DNA of 64,000 nt, taken from Valencia hispanica. Its lineage: Eukaryota; Chordata; Actinopteri; Cyprinodontiformes; Valenciidae. Below the pieces are notes generated by a model. It saw nothing but the letters and a program-made list of their open reading frames with translations. It was not told the DNA's origin and did not search any database. Positions 33,690 to 46,283 of this stretch are shown one piece after another (the first letter of the stretch is position 1; every line of letters starts with the position of its first letter). Made by a program: the position numbers and the translations under genes. The stretch lies in contig OY747702.1 in assembly GCA_963556495.2 (NCBI GenBank), positions 10,799,193-10,863,192 of the forward strand. Direction: 5' to 3'.

Positions 33690-35109
33690 CTACAGTACAT
33701 GATTGTCTGATGAATGGTGTCTAATGTTCCTTTTAAGGTCTGGTTGGATTTTTTCCTGACTGCTCAATGCTTTACTTTTAACTAAGTTTATCTCATTATC
33801 ATTTTTAAAACAGAACACGTAGTCCTTGCACCTGAATGGCAGGTTTTCATTGGACAGATCTTTGGGAATCACTTAAAAAATGAATTATTTTATCGGTGAC
33901 AAATGTGTTTTGAAGATATTTTTTACTTTTAAAATCATTGATTATTGAACTGAAATGCATACCTTAAATATCACTGAAATCCTACTAGTTAACCTAAAAA
34001 TGAGCATATATATTGCCATTTCATCTGTATTTTATACATTGTCTAACAGCTGTAACTACTGACTCATAAAAACAACAACAGGAGCAGGTAAATTATGCAC
34101 ACAAGGAACCGCAGCAGCGCACAGGCAGCTGGAAATAGTTTCTCAGCTCTTGTCACTCAGTTATTGGGAGGTCTTTTCCTCATTCAGTGTAATGTGGCTG
34201 GGACTGTTGGAGGAGAAAATGTTTTCTCCCTGTTGCTTCAGTACCGGCTGAGCAGCTTCATCCACACAATCAGGCTGGGCTGATTTTTATACAGTTTGAC
34301 TTATTAAGGTCATTTTTCATGAAACAGTAAGATTTTTTTGTCCTTTAGAGTAAATCAAATTGAGATTTAATAAAGTCTACCGAGACTGAAATATCTAAAA
34401 TAATACAAAAAGAAAAAATGTGTCCATTTTAAAATGTCTAAAATTACTTTTCCCACTCCCTTATTAGATTCAGATTTTTTTACACTCCTATAAAGTTATG
34501 GAGTTAAAGGGTTGTTTTTATTTGCACTTTTCAATCATTTGTTTCTCTTGTCCTGTACTAAACCACTATTATGTCTCTGATCCAATTTCTTTTGATATGA
34601 TTTTGTAGATTTGACCTGTCTTTATTCCTAAAATTTATTGTATTCATTAATTAGTACCTAAGCTATAACAGCATATTGGGCAGTGTGTGCTTTAAACATC
34701 AGCCAGCAAAACATCCATCAAAAATGTGAAAAGGAACCCGAGAAGCATCAAAATCATTCAATTGATCATTTATCTATTTAGAACTATTTATCTAGCAATG
34801 AGTGCCCCAGGATAATTGATAGCTCAGAGTAAGATGGTTGAAAAAATAAGAATAAGAATAATAAAAAATAAGAATTTAAAAATTGAGGAAAAGAATTTAA
34901 GAATTTATTTAAATACATGTACTGATATATAGAGCATGTAAATATTGACATGTAATATAGACATAGCAATATAGCATGTAAAATCACAAAACAGCCTGAT
35001 TCCATGACATAAAATAAATGATTAACTTCAACCTCACCAAGTTTTTCTTTGACACACTTATATATCGAAGGGTTAAAGTAACTTACACTTAACTTGATTC
35101 TTCCCTTTC

Positions 35110-35112
<3 letters not shown>
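33690..35112. other. No feature recognised
   Basis: AT-rich. Chance frames only (33690-33872, 34095-34283, 34784-35005). Confidence 0.4.

Positions 35113-35145
<33 letters not shown>
35113..35145. repeat. (AT)n microsatellite
   Basis: About 16 uninterrupted TA units. Confidence 0.98.
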
Positions 35146-35147
<2 letters not shown>

Positions 35148-35309
35148 GTTAAAAAATGTATTTGGTACATGCGTGTTAAATATAAGAATGGGGCGGCGAC
35201 GTCCTCCACTCAGAATGAATGGCGGAGAGCTCATAATCACAGCGTTGTGAGGTTTTAAACATGATCATTTATAGTGTCCTTTAACGCTGCCGTCTTGTGG
35301 ATGTGACAG

Positions 35310-36510
35310 CTATTCCATTTAAATATCTTTGCTGCTACACCTAGTTTCATCTCCGTGTAGATTGTGTCTGTAGCTGGTATTTTGGCTCATTCTTCCATGC
35401 AGATCTTCTCTCGAGCTGTGATGTTTCAGGCCTGTTGCTGGGCAACACAGACGTTCAATTTCCTCCACAGATTCTCTATCGGATTGAGATCTGGAGACTG
35501 GCTTGGCCACTCCTGAACCTTTTTGATCCTTGTCATGCTGGAAGATCCAGCCATGTTTTATCTTCATTTCTCTCACTGATGGAAGGAGGTTTTTGAACAA
35601 AATCTCATGATACATGGCCCCACTCATCGTTTCCCTAAATATGTATCAGTCTTCTTGTCCCCTTTGGAGAAAAGTAGCCCCAAAGCATAATGTTTCTCCA
35701 TGTTTCACAGTGGATATGGTGTTCTTGGGATGTAACTCATCCTTCTTCCCCCTCCAAACATGGCAGTGGCCTTTATACCGAAGAGTTCTATTTTGGTCTC
35801 ATCTGACCACTTGACATTCTCCCAATCCTCCTCTGGATCATCCAGATGGTCTCTGGCAAACCTTAGACGGGTCCTGGCCATGTGCTGGCTTAAGCAGGGG
35901 GACCTTTCGAGCGCTGCAGGATTTTAATCCATGACAATGTAGTGTGTCACTAATAGTAACCTTTGTTACTGTGTTCCCAGCTCTTTTCAGGTTCCCTCTG
36001 TGTAGTTCTGGGCTGTTTCCTCACCATTCTTAAGATCATGTGTACCCCACAAGGTGAGATTTTGCATGGAGCCCCAGACAAGGGAGACTGTCAGTGATTT
36101 CAAATAATTGCTCCAACAGTTGATCTCTTGTCACCAAGCTGCTTGCCTATTGTAGATTGGCTCATCCAGTCTTGTGCAGGTGTACCATCTTGTCCCTGGT
36201 GTCCTTGGACAGCTTTCTGGTCTTGGCCAGGGTGGAGGTTAAAGTCTGACTGTTTAAAGGTACAGACAGGTGTGTTTTATACAGATAATGCTTTCAAACA
36301 GGTGCTAGTGGAGGATAAGAGCTTCTTAAAGAAGTAGTAACCGGTCTGTGAGGGCCAGAACACTTGCTTGGCTGAAAGTGCCAAATACTTATTTTCTGCA
36401 CCATTATACAATTAAATTCTTTGAAAATTGTATGATGTGATTTCTTGGATTCATTTTTTGTTGCCTTCTGTCTCTCACAGTTGAAGTGTACCAATGATGA
36501 AAATTACAGC
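35310..36510 (-). pseudogene. Tc1/mariner element, nearly full length, degenerate
   Basis: Reading leftward from about 36300, the helix-turn-helix part is opposite 36120-36250 and the central part opposite 35700-36050 (the DESRF-type first catalytic region lies near 35790-35810). The C-terminal part is opposite 35319-35627, with [32 protein letters not shown] (second acidic block) and [18 protein letters not shown] remains of the PDLNPIE block. Multiple frameshifts show it is dead. The right terminus (ACAGTTGAAGTGTACCAATG, 36479-36498) resembles the end near 7857-7877. The left terminus is not recognisable. Plus-strand frames here are antisense shadows. Confidence 0.8.
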
Positions 36511-36639
36511 CCTCTCTCATCTTTTTCTTCTTTTAACAGCTTTTGCTATAATACTCCGCTTGACATATATGTAAGAGAAATCTTTATTAGAAATTGCTGT
36601 CGGTTTTTTCCAGATATTATGGACACAGAGATGGAAAAT

Positions 36640-36830
36640 TAAGGGGGAAAAAGGTAAGAAGATGGAGAGAGGTATGAAAAAAAAGTTAAGAGGGAGAGGG
36701 TAAGTTGAAGATACAAGAAAGGAAGGGGAACAAAGAAAACACAAGAAAACATCCCAGTCCACCTCCACACCCACAGGACGGCAGGGAGAGGGAAAAAAAC
36801 CACGACAAAACAAATCAAACAATGCAAACT
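36640..36830. repeat. Purine-rich strand
   Basis: Long runs of A and G on the plus strand (GAAGATGGAGAGAGG, AAGAGGGAGAGGG). They open accidental minus-strand frames rich in Phe/Leu/Pro/Ser. No gene. Confidence 0.7.
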
Positions 36831-39199
36831 GAGAACTGCACAACCACAACCCACAAACAGATATATAAATACAACAACAGCGTCACTGAAAATCTCATGG
36901 TACCGATTATTACAAGATTTAGTAATGGTAACCTAAGCCCAAGATTACCATCTGTAAACACCAGAATCCCCACACATCTTTTTAAGTGGGACAACTTTCA
37001 AAATTGGGGGTTGCCATGTATTTATTACAAAAAGTTATAATTTCATATCCCTGCTATTCCAGAAAACATGTCATGGATGCCATGTCATTAAAACTGTTAA
37101 CTTACCCCTTGTACACTTTGTATTACAACCTCAAGCTTTCATAAGTGGATAAAAAAATGTCCTGCATTCATTTGTTTTGGAATATCATGAGCATATTTGA
37201 TTATGATCGATTGTGACCGACTCCAATTCCAATATATAGTTTGTGGATCACTGTGTCACCTCCAGAGATGATTTTACACATTAACGTCAAGTTTTATCTT
37301 CAGTATTATCTTATATTCAGAAGGAGGTGAAAGTTTCTACAGTGCGTCTCAAACACACCCTTCAAGCCCTGAAGATACTCTGACTTTGTGATGCTCACAT
37401 CCCCTATGCATTAGATGAAATAGCTTACACAGGGAGAGAACCAGGGGAAGTATTTCAGACGAACCTTGAAAAAAAGCATTGTTCATAAATTGTACATTGT
37501 GTTCAGAAACGCAGAGTGCAACATCATTATGGACAAGTTTTTTACCCGTCTGCTTCTTGGACTTTTACCAATCAAAATATATAGCAACTGGTCTAATAAC
37601 TATTGTTGTAAAATTCTTAATGTTATGCTATTTTACTATGTTACGATGCCTAATGTATTATTATTGTTATAATTATTAACAGTTATTAACCGTTGATGAT
37701 TATGTGTGCAGTTTAACAATATAACTCAGATGGTCGGTTACTGGAACCTAAAGTAATACACTGAGTGTTCAAATAGTTACTTGTGAGCGTTAACCTGAAA
37801 CTAATAAAGTTATAGCTTAAATCCAGGCATGAAAACATACACACATGTACATGGATCACAGTGTAATGGTCAGAGAAGAATGTTTTCTGTGTGCAGAAGG
37901 GCGTTGCAGCTTCACTCTTATCTATGGGAATGTCAGGGAAGGACAGCATCTAACGCTGACCTTCAGTGTTTTAGGGAAACAGCTGGGCCATGGATGATGG
38001 GAGAGGTGGAGCTTTGAAAGAAGATGTGAATCAGAAGCTGTGATCTTCCTGGCAACAGGGAGGGTTTAACATATTCCTTTTCAGGGCGTCACATTGAGGC
38101 ATTGGTCCGGTGGCGTGCGGAAGGTTCAGTCGAAACCTAAGCACCAACAATGGGAGATGCGGAATATTAATGAGGCATTCTTCCCAACTGTTAGCCAATG
38201 AGATTATTGCAGGTTTAATAAAACATGTGTAACGATAAGTCAGCATCTGCTTTGGTGAAGGATGGCAATTGAGTTTAGTCTTGTCAGATCCTGAGTGGTC
38301 CATGTATACATGTCTCTAAAGGGGTGAAATTCTGCTGTATCTTTAGTTAAACGTTTTAAACTCATATTAATCCCCCTGTCAAATCATTCCGGGTTTAGAA
38401 TCCAGGGCCTGACACGCTTCCTCCTCTGCTCAAGGCTTCCAAATCCAGGAAGGTTCCCCGTACCTTCCGGTTTAACGGCAGCCTCACCATGGACTAATCT
38501 GAAAACTTATTTTAAGGTATGTTTTAATATCACAACATATTGAAATGATTCAGTGTAGCTGATCATGTTTTTCCGTTGCTGCCATGAAAAACAGCCGTGT
38601 GATGCCTACATTTTCTTTTACAAATATTTGTTTCAAGGTTAAAAGCATAAACAACCACTGAGGACAGAATCACTTAAGAAAAATCAGTAAATTGCTAAAA
38701 GCTTCTAGTCAGTAGTGTTGGGATTGACCCTGAGAACCAGCGGCGAGGTGTGTTGCACTGAATGAGAGTGTTTTGATGTTTCTAAAGCAATAAAATAGGA
38801 GCTCCAGATGGGCTGGAGTTGTTATATTTAGAAAACACATGTTGGCAGTGTTTCATCGACTCCCCGCAGCGGGAAGGTCAGTGGCCTGCTGCTAACAGCT
38901 CCTGCAGCGGTGTCTGTAGGGAGATGCGTGCTCCATAGACATGCTCAATACTGGTCACGTTCTCGTGCTGAGGGTTCACATGAAGACATCCAGAGCAAAT
39001 AAAGTGGGGCTTCTGTTTCTGGCTAGACTCCCCACTTTTATTGTGGCTCGTCTCTTTTGGCACACGGGTTGTGATCAGAAAGCTGGATCACAACAGGGAG
39101 TAGAGCTTCATAGTTGAGGTTTTCCTTCAGATCTGTTACTTGATTTTGGGTAAAGAAGCGTACAAAAATTAATGGGCAGAACATTCAGGTCTCAAACAT
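36831..39199. other. No feature recognised
   Basis: About 2.4 kb without a recognisable repeat end, RNA gene or coding domain. Short frames on both strands lack motifs. Confidence 0.35.
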
Positions 39200-39205
39200 G
39201 CATTA

Positions 39206-39708
39206 TCAGAGGCAGCAGATCAGGCAGTGAGACCCAGACTTCCCTCTCCTCAGCCACTTGATCCAGCTCCTCTGGGGGAATCCAGAGGCGTTCCCAGACC
39301 AGCTAAGAAACATATAGTCCATCCAGTGTGTCCTGGGTCTTCTTCTGGGTCTCCTCCTGATGGGACGTGCCCTGAACACATCCTGGAGGCGTCCAGGAGC
39401 CATTCTGACCAGATGCCCAAGCCACCTCAACTGACTCCTCTCGATGGGGAGGAGCAGAGGCTCTATCTGAGCCCCTCCTGGGTCACCAGCTTCTCCCACT
39501 ATCTATAAGGGAGAACCCAAACACCTTGTGGAGGAAGTTCATTTCGGTCATTTTATAACCCAGGATCTCATTCTTTCAGTCACTAGCCGGACCTCATGAC
39601 CAGAGATGAGGGTATGAAAATCGTTCTACCAGTAAATCGCAAGCTTCGCCTTTAGCTCAGCTCTCTCTTCACCTCGACAGATCAGTCGGCACTCGCATCA
39701 CTGTAGAC
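39206..39708 (-). pseudogene. LINE reverse transcriptase C-terminal remnant
   Basis: The 97-codon frame 39206-39499 contains PLLLPIERSQLRWLGHLVRM, then GRLQDVFRARPIRRRPRRRP and RTHWMDYM, and a Trp-rich end. That is the typical tail of a common fish non-LTR reverse transcriptase family. Upstream (39500-39708) further in-family sequence is present with frameshifts and stops. The polymerase core is absent. The plus-strand 93-codon frame over the same bases is a shadow. Confidence 0.8.
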
Positions 39709-41712
39709 CATGGCTGGATTATGTTAGCAGGGGCCCCTGGGCACCAAATGTTCAAAGGGCCCCCTCGCTGCCAAAAAAATAACAATTTAAATAGGATTTC
39801 CACCACAGTCTTGTAAAACTACATTGCTCATCTGAGGGCAACAATATAAAGACACAACACAGTGGTGTAACTCCTTGCCTATGTAAACACATCCTGCTTG
39901 ATCTCACCTCCACCAGGCCAGGACTATCAATTCAGATTGTTCCATAACTTGATCACATAAACTCACTCATACTCGTTCATTTTTCTTTCCGGTCTCTCCT
40001 CTCCTCTCTCAAAGCGCTCCTTCAGTTCTTTTGCTTCTCAGCTCTCCAATGCTGCCCTTCTGTGTCTCTGTCTGTCCTCCCCCTATTTTTCTTTTCTCTT
40101 TTATTGATAAAAAATAGTGCAATCAGTTTAAGTAAACTTGACTCATATTTTAAAGCATTTGATCATAAATGGAAAATGAATGCCAAGTAAAAACAAATGC
40201 TTTTCCTATTACATAATAGTGTGTTTAATAAACCTGTATCTGTATCTCTAAACTCCTGTTTCTCCATCCTCCTCATGTCTCTTTCCTCCTCCTCTCCTGT
40301 TTTTCATAAGTAAAACCATGGGAACAGGGCTCTTGTCTAGGAATGCACAATGTATTGACACCAACATCAGTATCTGTCGATGTTAGTCATTTTTTAACAT
40401 GTTGTATTGGTCCGATAAGTAATACTGAGCCATTATTAAAAATCACTATTTATTTCCATCTTTGTAAGAGATTAATGTAATATTTATAACAATGTAAATA
40501 ATAGTTATTGGCCATAAGAGCAATAATATCAAATATCTGATCAGTGCATCCCTACTTTTGACTCTGTCCTCCATGATGTGCTGTCCCAGCCTTTCTGTCC
40601 ACCTCTTTATGATTTCACTAAGAAAATGACCAAACTGACAGATAAATGCCAACAAAGTTAACACTATGTGCTGATCCAAGTAATTCATCATCACCACAGA
40701 AACCTCTTACACCTAAAAACTGACTGACAGCAACGACCCGCCTGAGCAGGAACTCCCCCCAGTACCGCGTCTCTCCCTCCAGTTGGTCCAGTTTAGCTTT
40801 CTGACCTGCTACCAGTGGCTGATGCTAGCAGCACACTGATGCCATGATCAGAGCTTTCATCAGGGTCACACACGCATTCAGTGTTTACAGTCAGAGAAAC
40901 CACTAATGTACTGGTTTTATTTGCTCCAAATAAGATGCAGGGGAAACAAAAGATACTAGCCTACCTGTAGTGGTCGGTGAACATGTGATCCAGTCTGAAG
41001 AAACTTTTTCTCCACTTGGGGAGTGACAGCAGATCATTAGGTTTGGCTCACTTTACCGCCCAAACCTCGATCACGGGATGAAGCTGGACATCTTGTCGCC
41101 GATTATTAAAAGCAGCAGCTCCACCATCGATAGCAACAGCGTAAGCATTTACGTTAACTCTCCCCCACAATGCTGCGTCCCACACCAGATAAACCCAGTC
41201 TGAGGTGCTGCTGCTACAGCTAGCCTCATGTTGTGTAGCTAACGCAGTCCCCTCCGAACAGGTTCATTGGCTCACCATCATCCACCATGTCTTCTTTTTC
41301 CTGATTTTCCTCCTTAGGTTTTACACAGAACGTGTCAGTAGCTGACAGACTTCTTATAAACATGTCTTCTTCTCGTCTTTCTCTCTTTCATTTATAGAAA
41401 CCGCCTTTTTTCGCTCATTTTAGATTCTCTTAGGACTACTCCTACTGTCTGGTGACGGTCAGCGGAGCCCTACTTGCTGGGACAGGGGCGTGGCATGTTA
41501 CCATGGTTTCCACAACTGCACCTTAGGGACTATGTAACTTTGTTAGGGTAAAAAAAAAATGGTGTGGATCTTATTGGTCATCTCCGCCAGCACTGATCTC
41601 TGCCGTATTTGAAATATGAAGACTATATTTTTTTCTTCCTTAAACTGCTCATATGGGCCCCCCAGTGGGCGTGGGCCTGTGCCCATAATGCCCATTGGAT
41701 AATCCGGCCTTG
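39709..41712. mobile_element. Non-autonomous hAT element, 2.0 kb
   Basis: Terminal inverted repeats: left CATGGCTGGATTAT, right ATAATCCGGCCTTG (12 of 14 match). The subterminal GGGGCCCCTGGGCA on the left matches GCCCACTGGGGGGCCC-type sequence on the right. CTGTAGAC flanks both ends (39701-39708 and 41713-41720), an 8-bp target duplication as hAT elements make. No hAT transposase domain is visible inside. The longer frames (40446-40697, 41543-41845) lack motifs. Confidence 0.85.
40338..40554. mobile_element. Small MITE nested in the hAT element
   Basis: Ends TAGGAATGCACAATG and GATCAGTGCATCCCTA are imperfect inverted repeats. Flanking octamers CTCTTGTC and CTTTTGAC match at 6 of 8, compatible with a decayed hAT-type duplication. 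Confidence 0.6.
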
Positions 41713-41746
41713 CTGTAGACACTGCACCAATCCGCCAGTTCATCAA

Positions 41747-42775
41747 TTGGCAGATTGTTGTGGTGTCTGTGATGTTTTCAGATATCAAGGCATACATTAT
41801 CAATACTGTAAATGCATGTGATTTATAACCAAAGAAACTATCCAAACCAGCCTTTTCTAATGTAAAAAAAAAGCTCCCTAAACCAAATTAGTAGCTGTGG
41901 AAACCTTGGCAACAACAGCTGCCATCAATCTTTGTGAAAAGTGAAACTGTGTCATTTACGTGACCGTGGAGAACTTTGCTTCACTTTTCTTTGCAGAATA
42001 GCTATAATTCAGCCACACTGGAGGACTTTAAACTGCCTCATTAAGGCTTTTTTTTAAGATTTTAAGTTCAGATTTGGACTAGGCTGCTCCAAAACCTTTG
42101 GTGAGGACTGGCTGGTAACTGAAGGATCACTGGTACAGAACTACACAGAAGACCTGTTACAACACAACACATGGAGTTGGCGGTTAAAAAGGATGATATT
42201 AATAAAGCCTTTGGTAGTTGTTTGTGATTTCAAAGAGAAAAGGCAGGTTGGTTGCTTATATTCTCCACAGAGAAAGTGAAACTGTGGTGGTCAGAATCAC
42301 TAATCCGCAGCGATGGGAGACAGATAAAGAAGCCACAGTTGAGGTGACGTGGGTGAGGACAGGCAGCAGAGAGCTCAGTGGAATAGCTTGAATCGGTAAC
42401 GAGGAAGTGTTTAGAGGGTGGATCCTTTTAATGCTTCTCTTCAGTCTGTGTGGCGTCTCTCCACAGGCGTCACAGAAACTGAAACACTCCTCAGTCACAG
42501 GCACAGTCCAAAATCCAGTATTGTGATTATTAAACAAGCAATGGTCATACAGAGGCCAGAATAGCTTGCAGGGAGATTAGCTGTTCAGTCGGTGGTCACA
42601 AGGCAGTGGAGGGTCACGGGGCCAGATATCTGATGTGCAGTCAAAATCTGTTGTGGGCAAGCAGTAATCCGGAGATATTAATTTGGTCAAAGCGAGAACA
42701 GGTAAAGGTACGCTGGATTCTTAATGGCGAATTCATTCAATAACCTGGCAGGGAAGCAGAGACTGGAGGGAGGAC
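41747..42775. other. Unassigned; right part possibly retroelement flank
   Basis: No gene recognised. From about 42590 the text (GGCAAGCAGTAATCCGGAG, GGTCAAAGCGAGAACAGG) resembles the untranslated 3' region of fish LTR retrotransposons and seems to continue beyond the MITE to about 43540. Confidence 0.3.
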
Positions 42776-42779
42776 TTAA

Positions 42780-43448
42780 AGGAATATTCCACCCCTAAAC
42801 CAAAATGTGTCTTTTGCCATATTCCCCAGAGTTAGATAAGGGAGAAAAAAAGCATTTTATAACCAGCCCAGTCATTCTCCTGGTCTGGTAGCAGTCTATT
42901 TGCTTTAGCTTAGCATAAACCAAAATGTAATTGAAAGGTAACCAATAGCATTTTGTTTAAAATAGTGATTAAAATTAATCAATAATTATCGCAATTATTC
43001 CTGGTGAAATCAATAATCATATTGACTGCAAATGAAAAGTAAGAAGTAGCACCAAGGAATTACAAGCGCCGATTTAGACTTGGGACTACATTACGACAAA
43101 GCACGGCTGTGAGCCGCTGCTGCAACATGACGCAGCGGTCCCTAAAGCCACCTGCTTCCGTAAACACAAATGTGCGAGCTGCGCGGCGTTTTGATTTCCT
43201 TAATTTTAGCTAATTTTATCCCAAGAAAAATGGTTGCTACTTCTGTAGTAAAGGGTTGTGAAAACAAGCCGAAGAAATAGTAGTAGCCATGCATGTGTGT
43301 TTGTTTACGGAAGCAGGTGACTTTATGCTAAGCTAAATCAAACGGAGAGGAGAATTACAGGGCTGGTTATAAAATGCTTTTTTCTCACTTATCTAACTCT
43401 GGGGATTATGGCAAAAGACACATTTTGGCTTAGAGGTGGAATATCCCT
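42780..43448. mobile_element. TTAA-flanked MITE with long inverted ends
   Basis: TTAA lies on both sides (42776-42779 and 43449-43452). The ends AGGAATATTCCACC and GGTGGAATATCCCT are inverted. The match continues inward for roughly 120 bp (TGTGTCTTTTGCCATA, CCCAGAGTTAGATAAG, GCATTTTATAACCAGCCC). This fits a piggyBac-type non-autonomous element. A short frame at about 43230-43280 starts MVATSVVKGCENK, which faintly recalls the start of a THAP zinc finger. That is speculation. Confidence 0.85.
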
Positions 43449-43452
43449 TTAA

Positions 43453-44539
43453 CTAGGCAGGGCACAGGTGGGCTGAATAAGACCGATGAGGTGTTGGAGA
43501 CTTGGCATGAGAAGTGCAGCCATGGCATGGCAGAAACGGGAATCATCAAAGTGACTTTTTCTTTTTTTTTTTTACCACCAGAAGGCTCTCAACTGCATGT
43601 CTATGTTTTAGGTGAATTCTTTCTTTAGAATTGTGCCTCTCATGGTGGCAGCATGTAGTAGCTCTGTTATGTTAGCCCTGATTTGTTTTTCTAGACTCAT
43701 GCTCATCATTGTCTTGGTTGAGACGTTGCATGTTTGGACAAGAATTCTCTGGTTCTAGGTGCTGTGCTGCTGGCTGGATTTTTGTTCTTACCTTTTTATT
43801 TTTGGACAGTTGCTTTTGTAGTAGAACTAAGGGGGAACGTTTTTAAGTTTTAATTGTAAGCACCAACCACGCCAGTCAAGAGATATTACCCAACAAAAGG
43901 ATGCAGGTTCAAAAGATTGCACCAGGAGCACAAAGGGATTTCATCATAAAATCAAACAATAACAACAATAATTATAACAGTCCTAGGCCAGATAGCAGGA
44001 TGACACAGCCGTTAAACATGGACCTCCAGGACCCGTCAACCTAATTCCAAAGAAAAGGGGAAAAACCCCCAAAAAGAATTAATCAAACAATCAGAATAAA
44101 ACAAGCAGACAACAAAACAAACAAGTTAAACAAAGCACTTCAAAGCAACATGCAAGTAATAAATCTTAATCAAACACAGGGTGCAACAGGTGGAAAATTA
44201 GGCTGAAGCCCAGCCCCTCCTAGTTCCCCCGGCTGGTTCAGAACACCATCGGCGCTGTCAACGCCCCGCCGCAGCACCCAGCACAAAATGGCCGATCGAT
44301 CTAAAAGCTCTCAATAAAAACAGGAATAGAGCTGCTGATAAGACTGACTAGATAGAAAGACAGCATCTTGGCCCATGTTCTGCTGTATTATCCATCAGAG
44401 CTCAAAACATCCCTAAGAGAAATAGAGAAATGCATGTAAATACATGTAAATAATGAAAGAAAACACCAAATCTGCATAACAGGCATCTTACAGGAATGTG
44501 GAAGGACAAACTCCTACCTTCTGAGCCGAAGGTTGGCCA
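43453..44539. other. No feature recognised
   Basis: No gene or element end, apart from the possible retroelement flank on the left. Confidence 0.35.
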
Positions 44540-44705
44540 AGAATAATATCTCCAACTCCAACGTCTCTCTGCCTGGCTTTCTAACCATACAGCCACACAT
44601 AGATTTAAAGAGGAGTGGCAAAAGCAAATGAGGTGGATTAGCAGTGCTTGCCAACCACTGAAGGCGATATCCAGGATATTACTGTGAAATATCAACTCTG
44701 CTACC
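44540..44705 (+). repeat. Diverged noncoding segment, copy 2 (pair at 26140-26305)
   Basis: Same orientation as copy 1, 18.4 kb away. The 35-base identical core is at 44621-44655, with diverged flanks on both sides. See copy 1. Confidence 0.75.
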
Positions 44706-45911
44706 CAGATATTGAGCTGTTTGCAAGTCACGACAGTCACACAGCAACAGTCTTCAGTCAGAGGCCTCTTCAGATTTGTTGCAAGACGGACTGCTACTGG
44801 AGATCCTTAACGCCTACAGCATCCCCATCCACAACGGCTGTTTTAAGATACTTTGATGATGTACAACATCATACAACAAAACTGTTCTGTAAAATAGTCT
44901 AACAAAACTGAGGTCATCAAAAGAGTTATCTACTGATGTAACCTTACCAGAGAAGCCTCCTTGTAAAAATTCTGTGTAATTTCTCTCTGACATGCGCCTA
45001 TGAATCCAGCTTTGCCGCCTAAAAGTCTCTTCAGACGCAGATAGATGCCAAACAAAGACCTTAAAGCGGTCAGGGACACTCTGAATGTCCAGCTGCAGTT
45101 TCAGCCATTACATAGATGGAGTCCTCACTGCTGTGGGTTAATGACTGAGCTCCAGCCTCCTGACTGACTGGCAGGAAAAGATCCAATTGTAAATAAATGC
45201 TGTGTTATTAATGAGTGCCATTTTAAGCTCACTAATAGGAACTGCAGGAATAAACCGTGTACTGACACGTGAATAGATAAGAGCGTAAAATTAGTCTCTG
45301 ATTGAAACAAACGGAGCCGTTCTGCACTCTTTCTAAACAGGAGCAGAATCAGTTTTGTTCTACGACCCAGTTGATGATCTAGGCCAAAATGTGCCCCCCC
45401 CCCCCAAACATAACAGCACTTGCCTAGTGCAACTCCTAAAGCATCTGTTTCAAACAGTGTTTCTCACCCTTCTCTCCGTCCTCCAGCCCCCTTAACAGCC
45501 TTCCCTAACCTTCCTAAAGTTACGCAGATAAATGGGAAAAAATGCGTTTTGACGTGTTGAGTAATGCATCAAATAGGATTCTGCTTCCCCCCAGCAGTGT
45601 AGCCGCCGCGTTTCATCAGACCTTCTTCTTTGGGCCAAAACGATTGCGTCCGTAATGCTCTTTTCATCGGGCAGTAGCTGAGGAAGTGCTGCTGCTATAC
45701 CCACCCAGCATGCACATTCTCGCTGACAAATGCGCAGTCTTGATCTCTATAATACACACATCCATCCATACGGAAATACATACAGGACATACATAGGAGT
45801 GAGTGTTTTTATGCGTGTGTGCGGTCACAATCTGTCTGTTCTGTTAATGCTCACTGCTGGCTCCGCTGGCTCAGAACGCTTAATATTAAACTGAGGCTGG
45901 AAGGCGAGGCT
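44706..45911. other. No feature recognised
   Basis: Repeat-poor sequence with a C14-like homopolymer at about 45393-45406. No coding domain. Confidence 0.35.
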
Positions 45912-45951
45912 TCACACACACGCACACGCACACGCACACACACACACACAC
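45912..45951. repeat. (CA)n microsatellite
   Basis: Imperfect CA/CGCA run. Confidence 0.95.
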
Positions 45952-46258
45952 CCACACCAAAGAGATGCTAAACAAGTCTGAGCTTCAAAGTTGGCACCAC
46001 AGCATGCTCACGCTGACTCAGACAAGGACGGCACGGCGCTTCCTCCCCTCACACACACCAAATGTGCCGGCTGGAAGTTAAAAAACACACTCACACACAC
46101 CTCCTGAATGAACGAACACACCGCCTCTCCCACTGTCAGGCACCCAGTGAACATATAAATGGGGCTTAAAGCCTTTATATGTCATGTTATCGGCTGCCGC
46201 TCTGTGATCACGTTCTAACAGCTGAGGCAGCTCACGCAAGACGTGTGGGGGGTGTAGC

Positions 46259-46283
46259 ATTGTGTGTGTGTGTGTGTGTGTGT
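46259..46283. repeat. (TG)n microsatellite
   Basis: About 12 TG units. The surrounding frames that encode Val-Cys repeats are by-products. Confidence 0.95.

Larger units (their letters stand above)
39200..41746 (-). mobile_element. LINE 3' region, split by a hAT element
   Basis: The LINE sequence runs leftward from 41746 to 41713, is broken by the hAT at 39709-41712, and continues 39708 to about 39200. MNWRIGAVST on the right of the hAT and the reverse transcriptase C-terminus on the left belong to one protein. The hAT target duplication CTGTAGAC lies at the join. Clade not assigned, possibly RTE-like. Confidence 0.75.

Noticed and set aside
36517..36854. 110- and 71-codon hydrophobic frames resembling a membrane protein
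   Set aside because: Caused by the pyrimidine-rich complement of a purine-rich tract. No start context or homologue recognised.
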